Shown here piece by piece: positions 25,390-35,309 of a stretch of 64,000 nt of DNA (positions within the stretch are counted from its first letter, which is position 1; each line of letters starts with the position of its first letter). The notes beneath the pieces were generated by a model. It was given only the letters and a program-made list of their open reading frames with translations, was not told the origin of the DNA and ran no database searches. The translations under genes and the position numbers were made by a program. This stretch comes from Chryseobacterium sp. CH25 (GTDB taxonomy: Bacteria; Bacteroidota; Bacteroidia; Flavobacteriales; Weeksellaceae): contig NZ_NRQT01000003.1 in NCBI RefSeq assembly GCF_004119455.1, positions 310,001 through 374,000 of the forward strand. The letters are read 5' to 3'.

Positions 25390-27621
25390 TTATTTTACAG
25401 GCTTACTTCCCATTACAAATCTCAGTTCGCCACCATTCATAATATCGCTGTGATTCAGTTCCCAGCCTTTGTACTCTTTTCCGTTCAGGAACATTTTCTG
25501 TACATAGATGTTTTTATCTGAAATTTTATCTGCGATCACCGTGAAGGTTTTTCCATTTTCTAGCTGTAATGAAGCTTTAGGAAACTGTGGTGCGCCGATG
25601 GCATAAACCGGTTTTCCTGGCGTTACAGGGTAGAATCCTAATGAAGAAAAAATATACCATGCTGACATTTGTCCGCAGTCTTCGTTATTCACAATTCCAT
25701 CCGGTTTGGCTGCATACATATTATCACGGATGTATTTTACCATTTTCTGTGTTTTGTAAGGGCTTCCTGCATAGTTATACAGGTAAGGAACATGATGTCC
25801 TGGTTCATCTCCAAATCCTAAAGACCCGATGAATCCTGAGATATCCACATGCTGCTCTCCTTCCATATGAAGGGCTTCTGTAAATGTTTTATCCAGTTTT
25901 TCTTCAAAACCTTTCTTGCCACCATACAGATTCATCATTTCATCTATTTGATGAGGCACGAAGAAATCATAAGCCCAGATATTTCCTGAAACCCAATGAG
26001 GTTGAAGCTTCTTCCAGTCATTAAGGGTAAAGTCTGCTAAGAATTTACCATCCTTCTGTCTTGGCCAAAAGTGATTATTTTCTTTATTGAAAGTGTTCAG
26101 GAAGTTCATTGAACGTTTTTTGTACACCTCAGCTTCATTTTTCTTTCCTAATTTCTCTGCTAATTGTTGAATACACCAATCATCATAAGAATATTCTAAC
26201 GTTGCAGAAACAGAAGCTCCGTTTTCTGAAGGAGTATAGCCTAATTTAATATAATCGTTAAGACCTCCGCCTCCATCGCTGCTACTCATTTTATCGGTAA
26301 GAGAAGCATCTTTCATCGCTGCAAATGCTTTTTCAGCATCAATACCCGGAACTCCTTTTGAAATAGCATCCCAAATCACAGACGCACTGTGATAACCTAA
26401 CATACAGAAATTATCATAACCGCATAGTTCCCAGATCGGCATGTGATCTTTACGATCTGTATATCTGCTGATAAGAGAATTGGCAAATTCTTTTGTATGT
26501 TTCTGATCCATAATGGTCAGCAATGGGTGAGTTGCTCTGAATCCGTCCCAGTAAGAATAGGTACTGTAGTTGGTAAACCATTTCGTATTCATATTTTCCT
26601 GAGCGGCTACATAGTCTCCGTTCACATCCATATAAAGGTTCGGAGCAATAAATGTATGATAAACCCCGGTGTAGAAAATTTTTCTCTGACTATCTGTACC
26701 TCCGGTTACCTGAAATCTTCCGATAAGATCTCGCCAGGTCTTTTGTGCTGTTTCTTTCGCTTTTGCAAAATCTACGTTTTTCGCTTCTGTATCAAAATTT
26801 TCCTGAGCATTCTCCGTGCTTACCGGAGATAAAGAAACTTTTACTTCAATACTTTCCTGATCTTCAGTAGCGAATCTTACAAAGGCTTTAGCATCTTTAG
26901 CCAGCGCAATTTTTTCGTTATCTTTTATTTTCCCTTCAGCATAAACTCCATAAGATTTAAACGGTTTGGAAAACTCCATCACGAAATAGGCAAATCTCTT
27001 TCCACCCCAACCGTTGCTGTAGCAATATCCTTTGATCTTGTTATTACCTTCTACGCTTACCAATGTGTGATAAATATTTCCGAAGATTTTATTGGTAGGA
27101 TCAATAATAATATTGGCCTCATCTGTCTTCGGGAAGGTATATTTATGGAATCCTACTCTTGGAGAAGCAGTAAGTTCTGCTTTAATTCCATAGCTGTCCA
27201 GCATTACGGAATAATATCCCGGTACTGCAGTTTCTTTATCATGAGTAAATGTTGAACGGTAGCCGGTTTCAGGTTTATCTTCTGACCCGGGAACCATTTT
27301 TACCTGCCCAACTGTTGGCATCACCAAAATATCACCAAGATCTGCCCAACCTGTTCCGCTAAGATGGTTATGACTGAATCCCATGATTGTTTTACTGCTG
27401 TAATGATATCCGGAACACCAGTCCCAATCACCACTTTTGGTATTTTGATCCGGACTCAGCTGAATCATTCCAAATGGTGTGGTAGCTCCTGGAAATGTAT
27501 GCCCGTGTCCTCCTGTTCCAATGAACGGGTCTACCCAGGATAAAATGTCATTTTTATTTTGCTGGGCATTGGTTATGGAAACCAGAGCGGTAAAAAAGCA
27601 GATCAACAGTTCTTTTTTCAT
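25390..27621 (-). CDS. GH92 exo-alpha-mannosidase (copy 2)
   Basis: A 743-residue exported enzyme with a signal peptide ending in NAQQ. It has GH92 hallmarks: WVDPFIGTGGHGHTFPGA and PFGMIQLSPDQ at the N-terminus, YSYWDGFRATHPLLTIM in the catalytic domain, GDEPGHHVPYLYNYAG and the C-terminal VNNEDCGQMSAWYIFSSLGFYPV. The GHGHTFPGAT start is that of alpha-1,2-type GH92 members, while copy 1 at 15911 lacks it. That contrast implies different linkage or arm preference, though this is inference. Upstream is the GH130 gene with a 125-base gap, long enough for an internal promoter. Confidence 0.95.
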   Translation of the reverse strand: MKKELLICFFTALVSITNAQQNKNDILSWVDPFIGTGGHGHTFPGATTPFGMIQLSPDQNTKSGDWDWCSGYHYSSKTIMGFSHNHLSGTGWADLGDILVMPTVGQVKMVPGSEDKPETGYRSTFTHDKETAVPGYYSVMLDSYGIKAELTASPRVGFHKYTFPKTDEANIIIDPTNKIFGNIYHTLVSVEGNNKIKGYCYSNGWGGKRFAYFVMEFSKPFKSYGVYAEGKIKDNEKIALAKDAKAFVRFATEDQESIEVKVSLSPVSTENAQENFDTEAKNVDFAKAKETAQKTWRDLIGRFQVTGGTDSQRKIFYTGVYHTFIAPNLYMDVNGDYVAAQENMNTKWFTNYSTYSYWDGFRATHPLLTIMDQKHTKEFANSLISRYTDRKDHMPIWELCGYDNFCMLGYHSASVIWDAISKGVPGIDAEKAFAAMKDASLTDKMSSSDGGGGLNDYIKLGYTPSENGASVSATLEYSYDDWCIQQLAEKLGKKNEAEVYKKRSMNFLNTFNKENNHFWPRQKDGKFLADFTLNDWKKLQPHWVSGNIWAYDFFVPHQIDEMMNLYGGKKGFEEKLDKTFTEALHMEGEQHVDISGFIGSLGFGDEPGHHVPYLYNYAGSPYKTQKMVKYIRDNMYAAKPDGIVNNEDCGQMSAWYIFSSLGFYPVTPGKPVYAIGAPQFPKASLQLENGKTFTVIADKISDKNIYVQKMFLNGKEYKGWELNHSDIMNGGELRFVMGSKPVK

Positions 27622-27746
27622 GATAGAGGTATCAGAGATTTTTTAAAATTTAAAAGTTTGTTTAAAATTATGAAAACCTTTATAAACTTCCCAAAAATGG
27701 GAGAAAATAAACGAATTTATAATTCTTTATAACTTATATCATTCAC

Positions 27747-28718
27747 TTATATTGAATTCTTTTTCATGAAATCAATAATTTCCGAAATATAACCGAAAGC
27801 AATGGCTACTACCGTGTCAGCTGCTCCATAATATACGGTCACTTTATCTCCTTCTGTTAATGCTGCACAAGGGAAAACCACATTAGGGACATCTCCTGCC
27901 AGTTCATATAGCTCTGCCGGAGCTAATAAATAAGGTTTTGTTCTGTACAATACTTTGGAAGGATCTTCAAGATCAAGCAAAGCAGCACCCATCGAATATC
28001 TGAACCCGTTGCAGGTATTAATCACTCCATGATAGAAAAGCAGCCATCCTTCTTCTGTTTTGATAGGAACCGGTCCGCCACCGATCTTAGTACACTGCCA
28101 TGCACTGTCTGCAAAAGGGGTAACTTTCATCACGCAACGGTGCTCGCCCCAATATTTCATATCAGGACTATAGCTGATATAGATGTCTCCAAAAGGAGTA
28201 TGCCCGTTATCACTCGGACGGCTCAGCATGGCATATTTCCCATTGATTTTTTCAGGGAAAAGCACACCGTTTCTGTTGAAAGGAAGAAACGCATTTTCAC
28301 ACTGGAAAAATTCTTTAAAATCAAAAGTATATCCAATTCCGATGGTAGGCCCGTTGTATCCGTTACACCATGTAATCCAATAACGATCTTCTATAAAAGT
28401 AACACGGGGATCATATTTGTAATCGGATTCAATCATCTCGGTATTTCCGGCCTGCATTTCAATAGGGTCATGGTTAATATCCCAATTGATTCCATCTTTA
28501 CTGAACCCTGCGAAAATGTTCATCTGCACGGCTTTATTATCGCAACGGAAAACCCCGGCAAATCCATCTTCAAAAGGAATTACTGCACTGTTGAATACAC
28601 TATTGGATGTAGGTATTGCATATCTGTTAATGATCGGGTTTTCGGAAAACCTCCACATGATATCATTACAATCTTCCGGGCGATCCTGCCAAGGGATCAT
28701 TACTGATTGAGCTGTCAT
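27747..28718 (-). CDS. GH130 beta-mannoside phosphorylase
   Basis: A 323-residue cytoplasmic enzyme without signal peptide. The five-bladed propeller family GH130 is shown by [20 protein letters not shown], the [17 protein letters not shown] blade with its Asp, [20 protein letters not shown], and [19 protein letters not shown]. These enzymes use phosphate to split beta-mannosides; in N-glycan loci the typical substrate is Man-beta-1,4-GlcNAc, giving mannose-1-P and GlcNAc. That is the core left once GH18 cuts the chitobiose and the alpha-mannosidases trim the arms, so it closes the pathway. The MFS gene 35 bases upstream may import this disaccharide. Confidence 0.9.
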   Translation of the reverse strand: MTAQSVMIPWQDRPEDCNDIMWRFSENPIINRYAIPTSNSVFNSAVIPFEDGFAGVFRCDNKAVQMNIFAGFSKDGINWDINHDPIEMQAGNTEMIESDYKYDPRVTFIEDRYWITWCNGYNGPTIGIGYTFDFKEFFQCENAFLPFNRNGVLFPEKINGKYAMLSRPSDNGHTPFGDIYISYSPDMKYWGEHRCVMKVTPFADSAWQCTKIGGGPVPIKTEEGWLLFYHGVINTCNGFRYSMGAALLDLEDPSKVLYRTKPYLLAPAELYELAGDVPNVVFPCAALTEGDKVTVYYGAADTVVAIAFGYISEIIDFMKKNSI

Positions 28719-28753
28719 AAAGTATCTTTACTTTTTTATTTAAAATTTGTTGA

Positions 28754-30052
28754 TTAATTGATTGGTTCTTCTTTCTGATTTTCTGAATAAGGGAAAGGAA
28801 CAAACAGGGTAACAAGGAATGCAGGAATAGTAGCAATCAGTACCCAGATGAAGAACATTTTATATCCGATCCAGTCACTAATCATTCCACTGAACATTCC
28901 CGGAATCATTACTCCAAGGTTCATAATTCCTGTAGCAAAAGCATAATGAGCTGTTTTATGTTTTCCGGGGGCGATCTGCTGCATCATATAGAGCATTAAT
29001 CCCACAAAACCAAATCCATAACCGAAATACTCCACTACTACCGCAACACCTACTGGTAAAAGTTCAACAGGCTGGTAATAAGCCAGCAATGCATACACCA
29101 CAAATGGAATATTGAATGCACAGCACAGCCATATTAAAGATTTCTTCAATCCGCGGGCTGAAATAAAATATCCAGCTAAAACAGATCCCAGGATAAAAGC
29201 TGCAGAACCATAAGTTCCGTAGATAAGCCCGATATCTGATGTTGATAATCCTAACCCACCTGAAGTTCTTGGTGCTTTAAAAAACAGAGGTGCAATTTTG
29301 ATGGCAAAACCTTCTGCAAAACGGTACAGGATAATGAACAGTATACACCACAGAATTTTCTTTTTAGTGAAGAAAGAGGTAATTACTTCCAATAATTCCT
29401 GACGAACATTTCCTGCTGTTTTTCCATCCTTCTGCTCTTCTTTATTTTCTTTAGGCAGAATCAGATAATGATATATAGCTAATGCAAAGAACAATAATGC
29501 ATAAATGGCCATAATAATCATCCAGGCATTAGTAACACCTTTTGTTTTTTCTAACACTCCAGCCACATAGACTAAAGCTCCACTGCTGATAATTTTAGCA
29601 AGGTTGTAAAACGCTCCCTGCCAGCCAATATACTTAGCCTGTTCTTTATTGGTAAGAAAGCCAATATAAGTTCCGTCTGCTACCACATCATGGGTTGCTC
29701 CACAAAATGCAACGACTGCAAAAAGAGCTATACTATATTTGAAAAAGTCGTGCATAGGCAGACTTAAAGCAATAAGAGCAAACAGAATTCCTATAGCAAA
29801 CTGGGTAGCAACAACAAAGAACTTTTTGGTTTTATAGATTTCCAGAAAAGGGCTCCAGAGTGGCTTTAATGTCCATGAAAACATGATAAGAGCCGTCCAG
29901 AAAGTAATCTGTGAATCCGAAACACCCATGTCTTTATACATAATCCCTGAAACCGCATTAATGGTTACAAAGGGCACTCCCATTGCAAAATATAATGTGG
30001 ATATCCAAAGAATCGGTTGAATCCGACGGGTTCCGGAGTTGTTTTTTCCCAT
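28754..30052 (-). CDS. MFS transporter, likely for a mannosyl disaccharide
   Basis: A 432-residue, 12-helix inner-membrane protein of the major facilitator superfamily. It begins ILWISTLYFAMGVPFVTIN, has LKPLWSPFLEIYKTKKF after the first helices (a feature of the AmpG/PAT-type branch), a central charged loop (KENKEEQKDGK) and paired helices after it. It is not a sugar porter like the one at 13954. Its position between SusD and the GH130 phosphorylase suggests import of the trimmed Man-GlcNAc or small mannosides into the cytoplasm. That substrate is based only on context. Confidence 0.85.
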   Translation of the reverse strand: MGKNNSGTRRIQPILWISTLYFAMGVPFVTINAVSGIMYKDMGVSDSQITFWTALIMFSWTLKPLWSPFLEIYKTKKFFVVATQFAIGILFALIALSLPMHDFFKYSIALFAVVAFCGATHDVVADGTYIGFLTNKEQAKYIGWQGAFYNLAKIISSGALVYVAGVLEKTKGVTNAWMIIMAIYALLFFALAIYHYLILPKENKEEQKDGKTAGNVRQELLEVITSFFTKKKILWCILFIILYRFAEGFAIKIAPLFFKAPRTSGGLGLSTSDIGLIYGTYGSAAFILGSVLAGYFISARGLKKSLIWLCCAFNIPFVVYALLAYYQPVELLPVGVAVVVEYFGYGFGFVGLMLYMMQQIAPGKHKTAHYAFATGIMNLGVMIPGMFSGMISDWIGYKMFFIWVLIATIPAFLVTLFVPFPYSENQKEEPIN

Positions 30053-30082
30053 ATTTAAAAATAAAATTCAAAAAGAAAAAGA

Positions 30083-30180
30083 GAACATCTCAAGGTTCAT
30101 TCCGGCTAAAAACGAAACTATAAATTTTTTGAAGGTCCTACGCCTACCTCCTGCCTGAATGATTATCCTTTATGAGATGT
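30083..30180 (-). terminator. Long-loop inverted repeat between SusD and MFS genes
   Basis: TGAGATGT at 30173-30180 pairs with ACATCTCA at 30085-30092; on the minus strand the second arm is followed by TCTCTTTTTCTTTTTG. The stem is 8 bases and the loop about 80, containing an unusually G-rich minus-strand stretch around 30133-30160. It may be a terminator/attenuator separating high susCD expression from the enzyme genes. Confidence 0.4.
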
Positions 30181-30204
30181 CTCTGTATTATTAAAGTAAT
30201 TTGA

Positions 30205-31842
30205 TTATTTTTTATCCCACCAAAGCTTTGTTGCTCCGTTATCAGGACCTCCTAATTGCTGAACTGCCTGTGCATAATTAAAAGTAGAATTCTTGGTATC
30301 ATTTGTAAATGGAATTCTTCTGATCATCTGATCTGTACCAATTAATCCGCCACTATCATTTTTTCTGACTTTGAATAAAATTGGATATCCTGTTCTTCTT
30401 TGTTCAGCCCATGCTTCAGGACCATCTGGATAAAGAGCCAGCCATTTTTGAGTCATAATTCTTTCGAGTTTCTTCTCGTTAGAATCACTGTTGTTCCAAG
30501 CGATTGTAATGCTGCTTAATTGTGAATCCCCTGCAAGTATGTTATTGGCTGGATTTTTAGGGTCAATATAAGGAGCCTCTGTAGAAACGCCATCTGCAAG
30601 ATAAGCCGCTACATCAGAACTTTTACCCCATTCCCCAAAAGATTGACTGACACCAGCCTGATAATTAGATTGTGCATCACCTGCACCCGAGTAACCTCTC
30701 AAAGCAGCCTCAGCTTTCAAAAACCAAGTTTCGGCAGCAGTAAATAATTTGAATCTCCCGTCAGTACCAGAGAAATAATCTCCACTAGCAGATCTTGCTG
30801 CCGGTTGGGAATAGCCTCCATAAGTCGATTTCCCATTGATTAAATCAATTCCTTGACGTATTCCTATATATTGTGGTTTACCACCTACAACTGTTGCCGG
30901 ATCTGTTGCCGGATTAGCGTACGCAGCAAGTCTGGGATCTTTAAAGCCATTCATATAAGCCATTATTGGAGCTCCAATATAACAGTCACCCCACGAATAG
31001 ATAATAAAACTTAATTCATGCTGTCCAACACTTATCAATGCATTGTCTGCATTATCAGAGATTAATCCTGCGGACGAAGCAAAGACTTCCTCAGCATATT
31101 TTTTTGATTTTGCCGGATCAGCATAGCTCATACGCAAAGCAAATCTCAGTTTAAGAGAATTGGCTAATTTTGCCCATTTAGCGATGTCTCCACCATAGAT
31201 CAAATCTGATCTTTTCACAACAGCTTTATCTTCTACATTCTGCGTTGCAGGAGTATTTTGTACTTTTTGCAAGTCAGCAATGGCAATCGTAAGATCATTA
31301 ATAAAATTATTGTAAGCATCCTGCTGAGAATCAAAATCTGTAATCCCATTTGCATTAGGAGTATCATATTTACTATATACTACAGGCCCATGGCGATCTG
31401 AAACTCTTGCCGCTGTAAGGATTTTCAATATCTTTTTTACTGCAAAAGTTGCTGTGAAATCTATCCCGGGATAGTTGTTTTTAGCAGCGTTATCAATAAC
31501 AATAGAATTATTAAAAGTATCTTGCTGTCTTGCAATAATTCTATTATTCCAGCCATCCATCATTAAATAAGTAAGATTATTTGTACCCCCATTAAATTGA
31601 GATGCCGTACTAAACATTCCACTATACATATCTGCATTAAGATTTGTAGCTAACTGATAATCTGCCTGAAAATCTCTTTGTATAGCCTTCATTGGATCTA
31701 CAATTGCTTTAAAATCTGCATAAAAATTTTCAGGACCTCCAACTTTCTGCTGATTAAAATCTTCAAAGTCTCCGATACAACTGGAGGCAGAAAAAAGGAC
31801 AGCTACTCCAAGTATATAAGTTTTAATATTAATTATTCTCAT
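30205..31842 (-). CDS. SusD/RagB-family outer-membrane glycan-binding lipoprotein
   Basis: A 545-residue lipoprotein with lipobox SASSC (lipidated Cys22). The SusD fold is indicated by the N-terminal helical region, the NLTIAIADLQKVQNTP segment typical of the TPR-like part, LKLRFALRMSYADPAKS, AAETWFLKAEAALRGYSG, and the C-terminal ERIMTQKWLALYPDGPEAWAEQRRTGYP. It forms the lid of the SusC channel and binds the incoming glycan at the cell surface. It is 15 bases after susC, so the pair is co-transcribed. It belongs to the SusD-like group often paired with shorter SusC proteins in flavobacteria. The ligand is probably a high-mannose oligosaccharide because of the neighbouring enzymes. Confidence 0.94.
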   Translation of the reverse strand: MRIINIKTYILGVAVLFSASSCIGDFEDFNQQKVGGPENFYADFKAIVDPMKAIQRDFQADYQLATNLNADMYSGMFSTASQFNGGTNNLTYLMMDGWNNRIIARQQDTFNNSIVIDNAAKNNYPGIDFTATFAVKKILKILTAARVSDRHGPVVYSKYDTPNANGITDFDSQQDAYNNFINDLTIAIADLQKVQNTPATQNVEDKAVVKRSDLIYGGDIAKWAKLANSLKLRFALRMSYADPAKSKKYAEEVFASSAGLISDNADNALISVGQHELSFIIYSWGDCYIGAPIMAYMNGFKDPRLAAYANPATDPATVVGGKPQYIGIRQGIDLINGKSTYGGYSQPAARSASGDYFSGTDGRFKLFTAAETWFLKAEAALRGYSGAGDAQSNYQAGVSQSFGEWGKSSDVAAYLADGVSTEAPYIDPKNPANNILAGDSQLSSITIAWNNSDSNEKKLERIMTQKWLALYPDGPEAWAEQRRTGYPILFKVRKNDSGGLIGTDQMIRRIPFTNDTKNSTFNYAQAVQQLGGPDNGATKLWWDKK

Positions 31843-31857
31843 TTTAGTATTGTATAT

Positions 31858-34815
31858 TTAGAAGTTAGCTTTTAGTGATAATCCGATAGATCTGGTAATA
31901 GGTATACCAAAAGAATCCACTCCTACACCACCGGGTGTATTTCCTGAAACCTGTTCAGGATCAAACGGTGCTTTTTTATAAAAGAAAAATAGATTTGTTC
32001 CCACTATACCTACCGTTGCATTTTTCAGGACACTGGAGTTAATATCAAAAGTATAGGTTATAGATGCCTGGCGTAATCTTACCGTTGTTGCACTATAGAT
32101 ATAGGCTTCATCAATTCCTGCCCCTTCCTGATTTGCTCCTACTGTTTTATAATAAGCTTTAGCATCCGTTAAACCAGTATAGGCAGCTCCTGCATTTGGA
32201 GTTCCTGGTGCGTATACCGCATTCGGGATTGCTACTCCACCTGCATCTCTGGCAGAAGCACTGTTCTGGCTTACCCCAAGCATATCATTTGCTTTTTCTG
32301 TAAGAGACAGGACTTGACCACCAAATTTTCCATCAATCAGAAAAGAAATTCCCAGTTTTCCAATATTAAAAGAGTTATTAAATCCTAACATAAATTTAGG
32401 ATTAGGATTACCTAAATAACCAATTTGTTTATCTGCCATAGGTTTTCCATCAGTATCTACCAAAATTCTCCCCTGACCATCTCTCAGGAATTTAATACCA
32501 TAGATGTCTCCGAAAGATCCGCCCAATTTAAGTTTTGTATAAACTCCACCTCCCGTAAGTGCAAGAAGCTGGTTTTCAAGACCATTAAATCTGGAGGGAA
32601 ATAATTCTACAATTTTATTTTTGTTTGCAGAACCATTTAAATTAGCCGTCCAGCCAAATTTTTCTGAATCAAATATTTTATAGGATAGAGAAGCTTCAAA
32701 ACCTGTATTTTGTATTTTTCCGGCATTTATATAATAGGAACCGGATGGTAAACCTCCTAAGTTAGAAGCAATATTAAGGGCCAAAAGCTGATTGGAAGCA
32801 TTTGAATTGTAATAGGTGATATCAAAACTTAAGCGGTTTTTAAACAATCTTAGTTCAGTTCCAGCTTCAAAAGTCTTATTAAGTTCCGGTCTTACAAATA
32901 ATTCCTTGAACGCCGGATCTGTTACAAGAGAATATTTAGGTTTTATAATTTGACCGGCATCAACATTGTATCCATAAACACTATTATATGGAATCATAGC
33001 CGTTGTCAAATTTGCGGGCAGTCCTAATCCTACTGTAGCATAGGACCCTCTTATTTTCCAAAAGCTAATGGCTTCAGGAAGTTTAAAGATTGAAGATAAT
33101 ACAGCGTTAGCACCCACAGATTCATAATCATATCCACTGGTTCCTGTATAAGCCAAAGTGGAATCCCAGTCATTTCTAAAAGTCATATCCACAAAGAACA
33201 TATTCTTATACCCCAAGGATGCACTTGCAAAAATCGACTGGATTTGTTTTTTAGTACTGTAGTTTATATTATGAAACCCATCTCCTACACTCCTGTCTAC
33301 ATTCCACTGCAAATTACTGACAGTAAATAAATTGGGCGCTGCCAAATAGGCATTATCAATTTCAGTTACTGTATTTCTTGAAGTATTGATGCTTCCACCC
33401 ACTGTAAAATCTAATGAAATATCTTCACTTAATTTTGGACTCCCTACTAATAAAACGTCTCCATAAGTAGAAGAGTTTTCGTATTTGTTTTGAAGAAATC
33501 TTCCATTTTCTCCGTTACTCGTTATCAGAATTGGATCTGAGTATGCCGAAACACCTCTTTGGCTATCTGTAATATTCCAACTATAATTCCCTCTTACTCT
33601 TGCTGATAGCCATGGATTGATTTGATAGGCCAAAGATACTGCACTATATGTATTTTTGTTATTAACAGTAACTTTATTTCTGTTTAATACCCAATAAGGG
33701 TTTTGTGTTGCAGGATTCCCGTTGAATTTTCCATCTGGTCCTATGGCCCACCAGTTTTGGCCTGGCAATAATCTCGATTTATCTATGTAGTAGTAGTTAC
33801 TATTATTATATTGATCAAAATCTACTCCTCTTGGCAACCAGTATAAACCTACTAACGGTGAAAAAGAAACACCGGGAGTCTGTCTGTTGATACTGTTTTG
33901 TATAGACCCAATAAAATTAGCATCTAAAGTTAATTTATCATTCAGATATTTGCTGGAATTTCTAAAAGAGACGTTGTACTGATCAAAATAAGAAGAAGGA
34001 ACAATTCCTTTATTAGTAGTATTTCCTATTGAGAAATAATTCGTTGATTTTTCAGTTCCTGACTGGAAAGAAAGACTGTTAACCCATGTTGTCCCATTTT
34101 GTAGGAAATCTTTTAAATGATCCTTAGAAGTTCCTTTTGCTCCCCAGCTTTCATTGGAAACACCAGGAGCTTGGCCAGCCGCAGGATCATAAGAAAGATA
34201 GCTATGCTGTTGCTTGGGAAGACTATATGCCTGGTCTACTGTAAAACTAGTATTGTAACTTATAGAGCTTTTCCCTACTTTTCCCTTTTTTGTGGTAATC
34301 AGAATTACCCCATTTCCCCCAATAGAACCATAAAGAGCAGAAGCGGAAGCCCCTTTTAAGAAGTTGATGCTTTCAATATCATCCGGATTGATGGAGCTTA
34401 AAACATCTCCTGCATCCGGCATTGTAGAGTATTGGCTCGCCTCAGCAGACTTTCCAACACTGTTAATAATGGGAATACCATCTATTACATATAAAGGCTG
34501 ACTGCTACTAGCTGATTTATTTCCTCTCATTAAAACCCTAACCGAACTTCCTACACCATTAGTTCTATTAATCTGTACATTGGAAACTTTTCCGCTGATT
34601 GAGTTTAAAAAATTGGGAGTTTTCACTTCTGTAAGCTCATCTCCGCCAATCTGCTGACTGGAATAAGTAAGAGCACGAGCCTGCCTTTTAACCCCCAAAG
34701 AGGTAACTACGACCTCCTGAATATCGGTTGTCTTCGTAGTGTCGGCCGCTTTTTTTTCCTGTGCAGTGGCAGAAAGGGAAAAAACAAATAGAACCGGTAT
34801 AACTGCTTTTCTCAT
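31858..34815 (-). CDS. SusC/RagA-family TonB-dependent receptor
   Basis: A 985-residue outer-membrane transporter. A signal peptide (about 1-18) leads to a TonB-box-like DIQEVVVTSLG (about 31-41), then the plug with VRVLMRGNKSASSSQPLYVIDGIP and INPDDIESINFLKGASASALYG, which is the SusC signature. The beta-barrel follows and ends in an aromatic (SLKANF). There is no CarboxypepD-like domain before the TonB box, unlike many longer SusC proteins. With SusD it imports glycans freed by the two T9SS-secreted GH18 enzymes. It is the first gene of the 11-gene minus-strand arm. The 494-base region upstream holds a candidate promoter and a long dyad. Confidence 0.95.
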   Translation of the reverse strand: MRKAVIPVLFVFSLSATAQEKKAADTTKTTDIQEVVVTSLGVKRQARALTYSSQQIGGDELTEVKTPNFLNSISGKVSNVQINRTNGVGSSVRVLMRGNKSASSSQPLYVIDGIPIINSVGKSAEASQYSTMPDAGDVLSSINPDDIESINFLKGASASALYGSIGGNGVILITTKKGKVGKSSISYNTSFTVDQAYSLPKQQHSYLSYDPAAGQAPGVSNESWGAKGTSKDHLKDFLQNGTTWVNSLSFQSGTEKSTNYFSIGNTTNKGIVPSSYFDQYNVSFRNSSKYLNDKLTLDANFIGSIQNSINRQTPGVSFSPLVGLYWLPRGVDFDQYNNSNYYYIDKSRLLPGQNWWAIGPDGKFNGNPATQNPYWVLNRNKVTVNNKNTYSAVSLAYQINPWLSARVRGNYSWNITDSQRGVSAYSDPILITSNGENGRFLQNKYENSSTYGDVLLVGSPKLSEDISLDFTVGGSINTSRNTVTEIDNAYLAAPNLFTVSNLQWNVDRSVGDGFHNINYSTKKQIQSIFASASLGYKNMFFVDMTFRNDWDSTLAYTGTSGYDYESVGANAVLSSIFKLPEAISFWKIRGSYATVGLGLPANLTTAMIPYNSVYGYNVDAGQIIKPKYSLVTDPAFKELFVRPELNKTFEAGTELRLFKNRLSFDITYYNSNASNQLLALNIASNLGGLPSGSYYINAGKIQNTGFEASLSYKIFDSEKFGWTANLNGSANKNKIVELFPSRFNGLENQLLALTGGGVYTKLKLGGSFGDIYGIKFLRDGQGRILVDTDGKPMADKQIGYLGNPNPKFMLGFNNSFNIGKLGISFLIDGKFGGQVLSLTEKANDMLGVSQNSASARDAGGVAIPNAVYAPGTPNAGAAYTGLTDAKAYYKTVGANQEGAGIDEAYIYSATTVRLRQASITYTFDINSSVLKNATVGIVGTNLFFFYKKAPFDPEQVSGNTPGGVGVDSFGIPITRSIGLSLKANF

Positions 34816-34959
34816 AAGGTTTAGATTAGTTAGATTTAATTGAGAATCAATGACATTACTTTAGATTTTAATACCAAAAAGTTTATTGTTTTTTTAGCAA
34901 TATTTTGTGGTTTATGTATTAAATTATTTAAAGTTTTGTTAAGATTTAATTCACATTAA

Positions 34960-34967
34960 CAAATCTA
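34960..34967 (-). promoter_or_regulatory. Candidate -7 box for susC
   Basis: Minus-strand TAGATTTG matches TAnnTTTG. It is about 145 bases from the susC ATG. No -33 TTTG at the usual spacing was found, which fits an activator-dependent promoter. Confidence 0.4.
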
Positions 34968-34987
34968 AATTTTGTAGACAGTCCGAT

Positions 34988-35018
34988 ATAATACTATTTT
35001 ATCATAAAACGATATTAT
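34988..35018. promoter_or_regulatory. Imperfect dyad upstream of the susC promoter
   Basis: Arms 34988-35002 and 35004-35018 match at 12 of 15 positions about a single central C. The centre lies about 40 bases upstream of the -7 box, a normal activator position. Its TGATAAAATA core (minus strand) recurs at 36246-36255 upstream of the AraC gene, so the AraC protein is a candidate binder. Confidence 0.4.
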
Positions 35019-35309
35019 TTTTTCATAGGCATAATAAAAATAAACGTAAATAATTAATAATCAACACTTTAAAACAGAGTTTCAATAATTAAAAAAAGGG
35101 GAATTATTTTGTTATTTTTTAATTTTGGAGAAAAAAATACAACTCAGAGTTCTCTCTGTTTTTTAACAAGAAAACGAACAATACCAGAGCCACGCAACTC
35201 TTTTTACATAAAGATTTTTCACTCCATTATATTTGTTTAGAATGGCAAAAAACTTTGTGGAAACCTGAGAATCTATAAGGTAACAAGAAAAGTAAATACC
35301 AGAAAAATA

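Larger units (their letters stand above)
34816..35309. other. Upstream region of susC, no gene seen
   Basis: About 494 bases, very AT-rich, between susC and the AraC gene (both on the minus strand). It holds a -7 box (34960-34967) and an imperfect 31-base dyad (34988-35018), both facing susC, and GC-richer sequence near 35140-35220 without an open frame longer than a few codons. The rest shows nothing I can name. A long untranslated leader of about 140 bases for susC is implied. Confidence 0.6.

Noticed and set aside
28029-28706. 225-codon plus-strand ORF opposite GH130
   Set aside because: Antisense to a gene with clear GH130 motifs, no start context and no family match.
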